From Atopobiaceae bacterium (GTDB lineage Bacteria; Actinomycetota; Coriobacteriia; Coriobacteriales; Atopobiaceae): a DNA stretch of 64,000 nt. The notes under the pieces were generated by a model, which did no database searches, was not told where the DNA came from, and saw only the letters and a program-made list of their open reading frames with translations. Both the position numbers and the translations under genes were made by a program. The DNA lies in NCBI GenBank assembly GCA_022655215.1, contig JALCUE010000001.1, positions 310,001 through 374,000 on the forward strand. Reading direction: 5' to 3'. Below, in pieces: positions 18,034 to 26,230 of the stretch; within the stretch, counting starts at the first letter, position 1; each line of letters opens with the position of its first letter.

Positions 18034-18109
18034 GGGGACGTAGCTCAGCTGGGAGAGCGCTGCCTTCGCAAGGCAGAGGTCGTGGGTTCGAATCCCATCG
18101 TCTCCACCA
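18034..18109 (+). tRNA. tRNA-Ala (anticodon CGC)
   Basis: Complete cloverleaf: acceptor GGGGACG/CGTCTCC with the alanine identity pair G3-U70, D-arm GCTCAGCTGGGAGAGC, anticodon stem CTGCC/GGCAG with loop TTCGCAA, T-arm GTGGGTTCGAATCCCAT, encoded CCA (18107-18109). Reads GCG codons, common in a GC-rich genome. Confidence 0.96.
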
Positions 18110-18140
18110 TGAATTCGTTGCCAGGCCTCGCGCCTGGTCG

Positions 18141-18176
18141 GGACCCGGATGCCTCGGCGCGTCCGGGTCCTTTTCA
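18141..18176 (+). terminator. Terminator after tRNA-Ala
   Basis: Perfect 9-bp stem GGACCCGGA/TCCGGGTCC, 12-nt loop, then TTTTCATT. Ends the tRNA transcript just before the radical SAM gene. Confidence 0.85.
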
Positions 18177-18199
18177 TTGCACGTTTCCACGGAGGCGCC

Positions 18200-19135
18200 A
18201 TGGTCATCACGCGTGAGTCATACGAGGGCTGCGAGCTGTGTCCACGCCGCTGCCGTGCGGACCGCGCCCATGGCGAGCGAGGTGCCTGCGGCGCCGGCCC
18301 GCGGCTTCGGGTGGCACGCGCCGCCCTCCACTTCTGGGAGGAGCCCCCCATCTCGGGTGAGGCCGGTTCCGGGGCCGTGTTCTTCTCGGGATGCCCCTTG
18401 CGCTGCCGCTTCTGCCAGAACCACGAGATCTCGTCAGGCGGGTTCGGCATCGACGTGAGCGAGTCCCGTCTCGCTCGCATCATGCTTGAGCTGCAGGGCC
18501 AGGGTGCGTTGAACATCAACCTGGTCACGCCGCTCCACTTCGCGCCCCACGTCCGCGAGGCGGTCCTCGCCGCGCGCGATGCCGGTCTCTCCGTCCCCAT
18601 CGTCTGCAACACCTCGGGCTATGAGCGAGCCGAGGTCGTCGAGGCCATGTCCGACGTCGTGGACGTGTGGCTCACCGACTTCAAGTACGCCGATCCCGCG
18701 CTCGCGGGAGCGCTCTCCAAGGCGGCTGACTACCCCGAGGTCGCGGCAACGGCGCTCTCGGCCATGGTCTCCTCGGTGGAGAGGGCCGGGGGAGCCCTCA
18801 TGGGGGAGGATGGCCGCATGCTCCGCGGCGTCATCGTGCGTCACCTGGTGCTCCCCGGCCATGTCGACGACTCCTGCGCCGTGCTCGACCGCGTGTGGGA
18901 GGGGTGCGGGAATGCCGTCGACCTCTCGGTCATGAACCAGTACACCCCCAACGACCTGTGCCTCGCCGCTGGCGGCGACCTCGCGCGCGCGGTCACCGAC
19001 GAGGAGTACGAACGCGTGCTCGACCATGCCGATGACCTCGGGTTCGAGCGCATGTGGTGGCAGCAGGGGGGAACGGTCTCCGAGAGCTTCGTGCCGTCCT
19101 TCGACGCCACGGGGGTGGAGGGTCCCGAGCTGTGA
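18200..19135 (+). CDS. Radical SAM protein, PflX-like (COG1313 type)
   Basis: 311 residues. Radical SAM cluster motif CPLRCRFC (Cys65, 69, 72) in SGCPLRCRFCQN, preceded by a second Cys set CELCPRRC and CG (Cys11, 14, 18, 30), as in PflX-type proteins related to pyruvate formate-lyase activating enzyme. Conserved NTSGYE and WLTDFKYAD follow. Likely generates a 5'-deoxyadenosyl radical, but the target protein is unknown. ATG 18200 has GGAGG 5 nt upstream. Stands alone between a terminator and a small membrane-protein gene. Confidence 0.88.
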   Translation: MVITRESYEGCELCPRRCRADRAHGERGACGAGPRLRVARAALHFWEEPPISGEAGSGAVFFSGCPLRCRFCQNHEISSGGFGIDVSESRLARIMLELQGQGALNINLVTPLHFAPHVREAVLAARDAGLSVPIVCNTSGYERAEVVEAMSDVVDVWLTDFKYADPALAGALSKAADYPEVAATALSAMVSSVERAGGALMGEDGRMLRGVIVRHLVLPGHVDDSCAVLDRVWEGCGNAVDLSVMNQYTPNDLCLAAGGDLARAVTDEEYERVLDHADDLGFERMWWQQGGTVSESFVPSFDATGVEGPEL

Positions 19136-19263
19136 GGCCGGCGGAGGCGCGCGAACGGTTATCACCCGCGTATGGGCGGCTCGCGCGTGCCGTCTCCCGC
19201 GTATGGGTAGATATGCATTCATGAGCGGCGACCGACGGTCGCCCGGATGGAGAAGGGGAACCA

Positions 19264-19608
19264 ATGGCGGACGAGACGAACCCGCTTTCCGATGACGAGC
19301 GCGCCGAGCTCGAGGCGCTGCGGGCCGAGAAGGCCGCCAAGGCCAAGGCGGCCGCGGAAGCCGCCGAGCGCTCCGAGCTCGAGGCGCTGCGGGCCGAGAA
19401 GGCCACCGGCGAGGCCCAGGCCGAACAGGCCGCAGCCGACCGTGCGACCGACGAGGCGATCGCCGAGCGTCGTGAGCGCAACCGGAAGCTCGTCGAGCCC
19501 GACGTGGACGACGATGACATCAAGATGCCCATCGCTCAGAAGGTCATCCTCGTGCTCGTGGCGTTCATCATGGTCGCCGTCGTCTACTACCTCGTGCGAG
19601 GGGCCTGA
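19264..19608 (+). CDS. Small tail-anchored coiled-coil membrane protein, unknown function
   Basis: 114 residues. Residues 10-70 are Ala/Glu/Lys/Arg-rich and predicted coiled coil, with a 13-residue duplication (ER-A/S-ELEALRAEKA at about 12 and 36) also visible in the DNA at 19309 and 19378. A single hydrophobic segment (about 93-111, VILVLVAFIMVAVVYYLV) sits at the C-terminus followed by RGA, so the coil should face the cytoplasm. The ATG follows GAAGGGGAACC. I recognise no family. Confidence 0.8.
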   Translation: MADETNPLSDDERAELEALRAEKAAKAKAAAEAAERSELEALRAEKATGEAQAEQAAADRATDEAIAERRERNRKLVEPDVDDDDIKMPIAQKVILVLVAFIMVAVVYYLVRGA

Positions 19609-19631
19609 CGCTCCGATACGGACGGCTGGCG

Positions 19632-21020
19632 TTAGCTCGTTCGCTGCTCGATGAGCTTACGTTCGACCCAACGATCGATTGCGTCGTCGATATCCTTGGG
19701 GTTGAGTTTCTCCGAGAGCTCAAACCTGATCTTGACCCAGCAGGTCGTTTTCGAGGGGTCGGTAGAGAACACCACCTTGGGGTCGTCCTTCAGGAAGACG
19801 AGACGATCACCTTCCATGCGAACACCGTCATAGGCGAGGTCGCCGATGGACAGGTGCCGGATGGTTCCATCTGCCCCACCGATCTCGATTCCTATGTTCG
19901 CCATACATATGAGTCCGCGAGAGGACGGGTCAAATCTGAGTTGTTTGATATGACCAAGGTGCTCGAGGTTCCCAAACTCGAGCACCGAGAACACTCCGTC
20001 GGAGCGCACGGTATCGGGGTCCCTCGTCTGCTCCTCGTTGAAGCCGTCTCCCGTGTCAATGTAGAGACGGGAGTCGATTGCGAGGGAGTCCCTCTCTTTA
20101 GTGCTTGCTGAGTAAATCAGACTCCGAGCGGAGCCAGGAAGAAGGAGCAGGGGCATGGACGAGAGTTTCTCCCCGATCGTCAGCCTGTCGGTTGACCATG
20201 TCTCCTCCCCATGGACGAAGTGCGAGCTGTCCGCCCTGTCCCAAAGCCTATACGTCGAGGTCGGCTCCTCGTGGATATGGAGACCGCACACGTTGCAGGC
20301 TCTCAAGAGGAAGTCCCAATCTTCCAGCGTGTCCAAGCTTTCGTCGAAGTGGAGTCCGATCTCATGGAACACGGCCCGAGGAAAGGCGCAACCGATCGAG
20401 GGGCAGTTGTTGTCTGTGATCTCCTCTGCTGAGTCGAACCTGTGGCAGTAGGTCATCTTCGGTTCTTCGAGGGGGTGGGCTGGCGTGTCACCCTCGCCCT
20501 GCCTCCAGGCCTGGGTCCGTGTGAAGCTGTAGATTACGCTTCCCGGATGGGCCAACGCTTCGTGCTTGAATGCCTGGGCCCATGTTCTGTCAACGAGATC
20601 ATCGTCATCGAGTATCGATATGTAATCTCCTCGTGCGGTGGCAAAGCCAACATTGAGTGGCCTGCTTCGATTCCCGCCATCGGCTTTGACGAGCCACAGC
20701 CCTCCGCGAATCATGTCGGCTTGTTCTGACACGACAGCCCGGATTCGGTCCAGCGACTCCTCATCGACGTTATGTGCGACGACGATTGCCTCGAAGTCCT
20801 TGTCGTTCTGCTGGGTAAGGCACTCAAGTGCATCGCCCAGCTCCCCGATTCTCTTCCCTTGGGTGCGCAGGACGACCGAAAGGAAGGGGGAGGACGTGGA
20901 GGGAGACAGGAGGACCGAGGTGTCGGTCTCGTCGATGTTGAACCTCTTCTGCCCTTCGAGCCAGCTCAAATATGAATCGAGTGCGGGAGACAGTTTTCTG
21001 TTGATGTCCGTTGGACTCAT
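19632..21020 (-). CDS. Glycosyltransferase family 2 protein
   Basis: 462 residues. GT2/GT-A fold in the N-terminal half: SVVLRTQGKR near residue 40, GGNRSRPLNVGFATARGDYISILDDDD with the metal-binding DxD, and LEDWDFLLRAC. The C-terminal 170 residues have no domain I recognise. Probably adds a sugar to a surface glycan. Composition differs from neighbours: more A/T, mixed codon third positions, frequent TTC/TCG alternation, and flanking gaps are also AT-richer, suggesting horizontal transfer. Alone on the minus strand, convergent with the small coiled-coil gene. The ATG is preceded by a GGGAG-like site. Confidence 0.85.
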   Translation of the reverse strand: MSPTDINRKLSPALDSYLSWLEGQKRFNIDETDTSVLLSPSTSSPFLSVVLRTQGKRIGELGDALECLTQQNDKDFEAIVVAHNVDEESLDRIRAVVSEQADMIRGGLWLVKADGGNRSRPLNVGFATARGDYISILDDDDLVDRTWAQAFKHEALAHPGSVIYSFTRTQAWRQGEGDTPAHPLEEPKMTYCHRFDSAEEITDNNCPSIGCAFPRAVFHEIGLHFDESLDTLEDWDFLLRACNVCGLHIHEEPTSTYRLWDRADSSHFVHGEETWSTDRLTIGEKLSSMPLLLLPGSARSLIYSASTKERDSLAIDSRLYIDTGDGFNEEQTRDPDTVRSDGVFSVLEFGNLEHLGHIKQLRFDPSSRGLICMANIGIEIGGADGTIRHLSIGDLAYDGVRMEGDRLVFLKDDPKVVFSTDPSKTTCWVKIRFELSEKLNPKDIDDAIDRWVERKLIEQRTS

Positions 21021-21229
21021 GTCTCCCGTTTCTCGCGCTCTCGTCAGATGGATTTCGCTATAACCGGACCTTCGGAAGATCCTCGGACCCTTGGGATCCC
21101 ACTCAGTCTCCGTTTCATCGTTTCAGTATAGTCCCCGACCGCCGACCCTTCGGCTGGTCCTTGGTCTTTGAATCTCCTCCATGCATGTGCAAGGGATAGA
21201 CATTCTGGTCCGCCACGCCAGACGCGCCG

Positions 21230-22435
21230 TCACTGGTAGTGGAGCGACTCGATGGGATCGAGCCGTGCCGCGCGGCGGGCCGGGTAGTATCCGAAGATGA
21301 TTCCGATGGCCACGCATACCCCCACGGCGAACAGCACGGAGTCGGGCGCGATGAGCGGGGAGACCTGAAGGCTCGGCTGGAGAAGCGAGACGATCCCGGC
21401 GAGCCCCGTCGCCCCGAGGAGGCCGAGGGCGATTCCGATCGCCCCTCCCGTGAGGCACAACGTGACCGACTCGAGAAGGAACTGCGTGGTGATGTCGCGA
21501 CGCTTGGCGCCAAGGGCCTTCCTGAGGCCGATCTCGCGTATGCGCTCCGTGACGTTCGTGAGCATCATGTTCATGATCCCGATTCCGCCCACGAGCAGCG
21601 ATATGCCGGCGACCGCCGTCATGAGCACCTGGAACGACGTCATGAGGCTGCTGACGGAGTCGATGGCGGACTTCATTGACTCGACGTCGATCACGTTCTT
21701 GACCTGCTCGTCCGGGACCTTGAAGTACGAGGCCAGATAGCTGGTCGTGCGCTGGGTCAGGTCGTCGATGTCGGTGCCAGACGAGGCCAGGCCGTATACC
21801 TGGCTATATGTCGTCGCTCCTCCGGTGACCCTCATCTGCGCGGTCATCCGGGGCAGATAGATGGAGACGGAGCCCATCGAGGTGAGGGAGGTCGACTTGA
21901 GCACTCCCACGATCGAGTAGTCGTCGCCGCCTATGCGCACGACGCGTCCCACCGCGTTGTCGGCGTCATCCCCGAACAGGTCCTTCGCCCCGTTCTGGTC
22001 GATGACCGCGAGCTGCGCGCCACTCTTCTCCTCGGCGTCCGTGAAGAGACGTCCCTGGGCGATCTTGCTCCCCATGAGCGAGAAGTATCGCGGCTCGACG
22101 CCCGTCACGGAGGCCCCCTTGGACGTCGTCCCCGTCGTGACGTCGGCCGACGCACCCACGGCTCCCGTGAGGAAGTCATAGCCGGACACGTTCTGCTCGA
22201 TCTGGCTCAGGTCGTCAGACGTCATCCCGTCGACGGAGGAGACGTACAGGTACATGGCTCGGGAGGAATCCAGCCCGAGGCTTCCCATGAGGGAGTTCTT
22301 GATGCCGCCTATGAGCGCGGTCATGGCGATGACGGCGCTGATGCCTATGACGATTCCCAGGACCGTGAGCAGGCTCCTGCCTCGGTTCGCGTCGAGTGCC
22401 TGCCACGTCTCCTGGACGAGGTCGCTGGCTCTCAT
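21230..22435 (-). CDS. MacB-type ABC transporter permease (FtsX family)
   Basis: 401 residues. N-terminal helix after [24 protein letters not shown], an extracellular MacB core domain of about 200 residues, then three C-terminal helices with the FtsX motif ([20 protein letters not shown] and RREIxxQFLLES-like segment). The architecture is MacB without its fused ATPase. Its start overlaps the stop of the ATPase gene by 4 nt. With the adaptor it should form an export or mechanotransmission complex for peptides, lipids or antimicrobials. Confidence 0.9.
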   Translation of the reverse strand: MRASDLVQETWQALDANRGRSLLTVLGIVIGISAVIAMTALIGGIKNSLMGSLGLDSSRAMYLYVSSVDGMTSDDLSQIEQNVSGYDFLTGAVGASADVTTGTTSKGASVTGVEPRYFSLMGSKIAQGRLFTDAEEKSGAQLAVIDQNGAKDLFGDDADNAVGRVVRIGGDDYSIVGVLKSTSLTSMGSVSIYLPRMTAQMRVTGGATTYSQVYGLASSGTDIDDLTQRTTSYLASYFKVPDEQVKNVIDVESMKSAIDSVSSLMTSFQVLMTAVAGISLLVGGIGIMNMMLTNVTERIREIGLRKALGAKRRDITTQFLLESVTLCLTGGAIGIALGLLGATGLAGIVSLLQPSLQVSPLIAPDSVLFAVGVCVAIGIIFGYYPARRAARLDPIESLHYQ

Positions 22436-23163
22436 GTGAGCCCCCTTCCGTGGGTGGTGCTGTGGAGTACGAGTTCGCGCTCGGCGTCGTCGGTGAGAAG
22501 GCGCCCGTCGCGGATGTGGACGAGACGATCGGCATGTGCGGCGACCTCGGCGTCATGGGTGATGAGGACGATGGTCTTGCCCTCGTCGCGCAACCTCTTG
22601 AACGTCTCCAGGACCATCTCGCCGGTGGCCGAGTCGAGGTTGCCCGTGGGCTCGTCGGCGAGTATCAGCGCGGGGTCGTTCACGAGGGCACGCGCGATCG
22701 CCACGCGCTGCATCTGGCCGCCGGACAGCTCGTTCGAGCGGTGGTCGTAGTAGTCGGCCGGCAAGCAGACCGATGCGAGCGCGCTCACGGCCCGCCGCTC
22801 GCGGTCCCGCTTGGGACAGTCGGTGTAGATCAGCGGCAGCTGCACGTTCCTCAGGACGGTGGCGCGCGGGAGCAGATTGAATGACTGGAACACGAAGCCC
22901 AGGCGCGTGGCTCGGACGTCCGCGAGCTCGTCGTCGTCGAGTTTGGACACGTCGAGACCCTCGAACAGATAAGACCCTGAGGTGGGGGTGTCCAGGCATC
23001 CGAGGATGTTCATGAGGGTCGACTTCCCCGACCCCGAGGGTCCCATGATGGCGAGGAACTCGCCGCGTCTGACGGTGAGGGAGACCCCTCGCAGCGCGTG
23101 GGTGCGTCCCGCGCCCGTGTCGTACACGCGATGGACGTCGCGTATGTCGAGTACCGGCGGCAT
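22432..23163 (-). CDS. ABC transporter ATP-binding protein (MacB/LolD type)
   Basis: 243-residue ATPase with Walker [11 protein letters not shown]-loop FQSFNLLPR, signature [15 protein letters not shown], Walker [13 protein letters not shown] and switch His in ITHD. The family drives MacB-like permeases. Located between the adaptor and permease genes in one minus-strand operon, 2 bp from the first and overlapping the second. Confidence 0.93.
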   Translation of the reverse strand: MPPVLDIRDVHRVYDTGAGRTHALRGVSLTVRRGEFLAIMGPSGSGKSTLMNILGCLDTPTSGSYLFEGLDVSKLDDDELADVRATRLGFVFQSFNLLPRATVLRNVQLPLIYTDCPKRDRERRAVSALASVCLPADYYDHRSNELSGGQMQRVAIARALVNDPALILADEPTGNLDSATGEMVLETFKRLRDEGKTIVLITHDAEVAAHADRLVHIRDGRLLTDDAERELVLHSTTHGRGLT

Positions 23164-23165
23164 GT

Positions 23166-24566
23166 CTAGGCCTCCGAGGTGGAGGCGGTCGTGTCGGTGG
23201 CCGTGGGGATCACCACGGTGGCGCCATCGGAGACGTCCCCTTCGAGGGCGACGATCGTGGCGCTCTTCGCCTTGACGGTGACGGTGCGCTCCTCGGCCGG
23301 CTGGGTCTCGTCCTCGGGCTTGACGAGGAGGTAGGTGCTTCCGTCGTCCCTGGTCTGGAGTGCGGCGATGGGAACCGTGAGCACGCCGGGCAGGGTCTGG
23401 GTCGTGATCTTGGCGGTGGCCGTCATCCCGGGCTTGAGACGGGGGTCCGGCTGGGGGATGAGCACCTCCACGGCATAGGTGACCACGCCGGAGCCGCCTG
23501 TGCCGGAGGCGCCGGCGGTCGCGCTCGCCGAAGCCGAGCTCGTGGATGCGATGTTGGTCACGGTGCCGTCGAGCGTGAGCCCGTCGACGGCTGAGAAGGA
23601 GACCTTCGCGGCCTGTCCGACCGTCACCTTGGGGATGTCGACCTCGTTCACCTGGACGGTCACCTTCATCTGCGAGAGGTCCGCGATCTGGACGAGAGGC
23701 GCGGAGCTCGTGGCGGCCGTCGACGAGCCCGATCCCAGGGCCGCCCCGGAGACCGCGTTCATCGCGATGACGCTTCCGGAGGCCGGTGCGTACACGGTGC
23801 GCTTGTCAGCCGCCTCCACGGCCTGGTCATAGGCCTGCTGCGCGGTCTCAAGCGTGATCTTGGCCCCGTCGAGGGAGGCTTCGGCCGAATCGGTCGAGGT
23901 CGCGGAGCCGCCCGTCTCGCCGGTCGTCTCGCCTGACGCCGCCGCGGCCTGGGCGGCCTGCTTGGCGGACTGTGCGGCGCTCTTGGCGTCGTCGAGTGCC
24001 GCCTGGGCCTGACGGACGCCGTTCTTGGCCGTCTTGACCTGCTGCTCTGCGGTGCTCACGGCCGCATCCAGGGAGTCGTTCTTGATCGTGAACAGCACAT
24101 CGCCCTTGTTCACGGTGTCTCCCTGGGCCACGTTCACGGAGTCGATGGTGCCGTCGGTCTGAGGTGCCACGACGACGGACGAGACGGGCTCGAGCGTCCC
24201 TGATGACGAGACGGCGTCGACGAAGTCGGTCATGGTGACCTGCGCCGTGGCGACGTCGGTCTGCGAGTCGCCCGCGGCCTGTGCCCCGAGCATGCCCTGG
24301 ACGACCACGGCGATGACCACGAGGCCGATGACGGAGGCCACGATTATGCGACGACGCAGCTTCTTTCGCCTCGTGGCCCGGCGATGGTCCTCGAGCGCGC
24401 GGAAGACGTCGTCCGTCCCGTCGTCAGCACTCTCACCTTGGGTGGGGCGTACGGGCGTGATCAGCGTCGTGGGTCCTTCGGGGGCCTCGCCTTCCGCGGG
24501 TTCGATGACGGGGATGTCGTTGAGCCTGTCGGCACGCCCCGTTCCCTCGTTGTCGTCGAATGCCAT
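23166..24566 (-). CDS. Membrane fusion/adaptor protein of MacAB-like exporter (HlyD family)
   Basis: 466 residues. A long, acidic cytoplasmic N-terminus (about 85 residues) leads to one membrane anchor (RRRIIVASVIGLVVIAVVV), then a lipoyl-like half SSGTLEPVSSVVVAPQTDGT, an Ala-rich coiled-coil hairpin (about 200-270), the second lipoyl half with APASGSVIAMNAVSG, and beta-barrel domains. ATG 24566 is chosen because GAAGGAGG precedes it. The long N-terminal extension is unlike Gram-negative MacA. First gene of adaptor-ATPase-permease. Confidence 0.88.
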   Translation of the reverse strand: MAFDDNEGTGRADRLNDIPVIEPAEGEAPEGPTTLITPVRPTQGESADDGTDDVFRALEDHRRATRRKKLRRRIIVASVIGLVVIAVVVQGMLGAQAAGDSQTDVATAQVTMTDFVDAVSSSGTLEPVSSVVVAPQTDGTIDSVNVAQGDTVNKGDVLFTIKNDSLDAAVSTAEQQVKTAKNGVRQAQAALDDAKSAAQSAKQAAQAAAASGETTGETGGSATSTDSAEASLDGAKITLETAQQAYDQAVEAADKRTVYAPASGSVIAMNAVSGAALGSGSSTAATSSAPLVQIADLSQMKVTVQVNEVDIPKVTVGQAAKVSFSAVDGLTLDGTVTNIASTSSASASATAGASGTGGSGVVTYAVEVLIPQPDPRLKPGMTATAKITTQTLPGVLTVPIAALQTRDDGSTYLLVKPEDETQPAEERTVTVKAKSATIVALEGDVSDGATVVIPTATDTTASTSEA

Positions 24567-24683
24567 CGTCGTTCTTTCCTCCTTCGTCCGGTCAGCTGTC
24601 GTTGCCGGCCGTGGTGCCTGTCCGTCCATGCGATCGAATCCTCTCGGACTATACGGAGACGAGTGCGAGCTAGGGTGACGCGT

Positions 24684-24718
24684 CGCTTACCTGTCCCTTA
24701 CATTTTCGTAAGTAAGCG
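24684..24718. promoter_or_regulatory. Nested dyad/direct-repeat operator candidate between exporter and bactofilin-like genes
   Basis: Outer inverted repeat CGCTTAC...GTAAGCG and inner CTTAC-ATTTTC-GTAAG; CTTAC also recurs with 11-bp spacing. The 35-bp block lies in the 244-bp divergent gap and is AT-richer than its surroundings. Eleven-bp direct repeats fit OmpR-type response regulators; dyads fit dimeric repressors. Confidence 0.45.
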
Positions 24719-24810
24719 AGCTCGCCCGAGATATTGCGACTCTGATGACGACAATGGATGCGGGATGGGCTCATACTGAACCCATTCATGTCCATGAAAG
24801 GAAGTAATAA

Positions 24811-26058
24811 ATGAGAGAGCACTCGAAGCTCGTCGCTCCATCCCTCGCATCGCACCACTCGTCACCCCTGGCGGCGGCCCTGCTCGTCGTCGCACTCGCC
24901 GGGGTGCTCGCGATCGGCTCGTCCCCCGTCTCCGCATCTGCCGCCGAGATGTCATCCGTGGGTGCCGGCAACGTGTTCTCGACCGAGGGCGCACCCGCCC
25001 TCGCCTCGGGCGTCGACCATGACCTCTACTGGACCGGCAGCGAGCTCTCCCTCGAGGGCGCCAAGGTCGGCCAGGACGTGATCGCGGCGGGACAGGACCT
25101 CAGCCTGAGCGGCTGCAGCATCGGCTCCAGCCTGCGCAGCGCCTCCCGCTCCCTCACGGTGAGCGGATGCGTCATCAACGGCAACGTCACCTCGGCGGGA
25201 GAGGACGTCACGTTCGGCGAGGGCTCCCAGGCGAGCGGCGTCTATCTCGCCGGCCGCGACGTCACCTTCTCCGGCACGTGCTCCGACCTCGCCGCAGCCG
25301 GAGAGACGGTCACCATAGCCGGCACCGTGGACGGGGACGCTCATGTGAGCGCGAAGCATGTCGTGGTCAAGGACGGGGCCACCATCACGGGCACGCTCGA
25401 CATCCAGTCCTCCGACCAGCCGGAGGTGTCGTCCGCGGCGAAGGTCGGGCACCTTAGCGTCTCGATCGAGTCCGACTCGTCCGACGACACGGCCGTCTCG
25501 GGTACCATCGACCTCCTCGGCTACCTCTACTTCGCGGCAGCCTTCTGCGTCATAGCGCTCCTCCTCACGCTGGTCCTGCCGGTCGCGGTGGATGGTTCGG
25601 CGGCCATGGCCCGCAAGAGGACCGCCCCTCTCGTCGTGTCCGGCGTCGTCGGCCTCGTGGCGATGATTCCCGCGGTCATCATCCTCTGCGTGCTCTTCCT
25701 CACGCTTCCTCTCGCCGGCGGCCTTCTGGCCTTCCTTCTGACCCTCTTCATGGTCGCCGTACCCTTCGCCGCCGCGTCCGTCACCCGTCTCGTGTTCCCT
25801 GGCTGGAACCGCTTCGGCGCGGCCGCGCTCGGCGGCGCCGTCCTGGGTGTCGCCACGAAGGTCCCGTTCCTGGGCGTGGTCGTCGTCCTCGCCTCGTTCG
25901 TCTACCTGCTCGGCTATGTGATCCAGTGCGCCTGGCTCGGGATGCATGCCCCCTCTGCCCATGATTCCGAGGGGCATGGTCATGATTGCTGCGACCACGA
26001 GCGTGGTGACGACGACTCCCAGGGTCTTCCGCCCGCGCCGCAGGCATCGGTCGAGTAG
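24811..26058 (+). CDS. Exported bactofilin-like/polytopic membrane protein with His-rich tail
   Basis: 415 residues. Signal peptide (1-44, ending SASA-A). Residues about 65-205 are short repeating hydrophobic steps (VGQDVIAAGQDLSLSG, VNGNVTSAGEDV-like, VSGTCSDLAAAGETVTIAG) of the kind that form a right-handed beta-helix in bactofilins and polymer-forming proteins. Four or five membrane helices follow (about 230-380). The tail holds a His/Cys/Asp cluster (HGHDCCDHERGDDD) that could bind metal. Similar helix-plus-membrane proteins exist in Firmicutes without known function. ATG 24811 has AAGGAAG upstream. Confidence 0.78.
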   Translation: MREHSKLVAPSLASHHSSPLAAALLVVALAGVLAIGSSPVSASAAEMSSVGAGNVFSTEGAPALASGVDHDLYWTGSELSLEGAKVGQDVIAAGQDLSLSGCSIGSSLRSASRSLTVSGCVINGNVTSAGEDVTFGEGSQASGVYLAGRDVTFSGTCSDLAAAGETVTIAGTVDGDAHVSAKHVVVKDGATITGTLDIQSSDQPEVSSAAKVGHLSVSIESDSSDDTAVSGTIDLLGYLYFAAAFCVIALLLTLVLPVAVDGSAAMARKRTAPLVVSGVVGLVAMIPAVIILCVLFLTLPLAGGLLAFLLTLFMVAVPFAAASVTRLVFPGWNRFGAAALGGAVLGVATKVPFLGVVVVLASFVYLLGYVIQCAWLGMHAPSAHDSEGHGHDCCDHERGDDDSQGLPPAPQASVE

Positions 26059-26086
26059 CGCTCCCATAGGCAATCGTCCTGCTCTC

Positions 26087-26123
26087 GCACCGGCGTCCCG
26101 ACGACGAGTCGGGGCGCCGGTGC
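26087..26123 (+). terminator. GC hairpin after the bactofilin-like gene
   Basis: Nine-bp stem GCACCGGCG/CGCCGGTGC with further inner pairing of TCCCGAC with GTCGGGG, followed by GTCTCTCTCCT. No clean T-run. Confidence 0.6.
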
Positions 26124-26230
26124 GTCTCTCTCCTGCGCGTCCCTGCCCTTCTTCTAGCGCCGAGTGCTAACCTGTTGGCCCAGGAGCCGCCCTCCGGGCG
26201 GCATGGCTTACGCATCAAGGAGGAGACCGA

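Noticed and set aside
26155-26175. GAGTGCTAA, half of a CIRCE (HrcA) operator upstream of pncB
   Set aside because: The partner half TTAGCACTC at 9-bp spacing is absent, and pncB is not a heat-shock gene.
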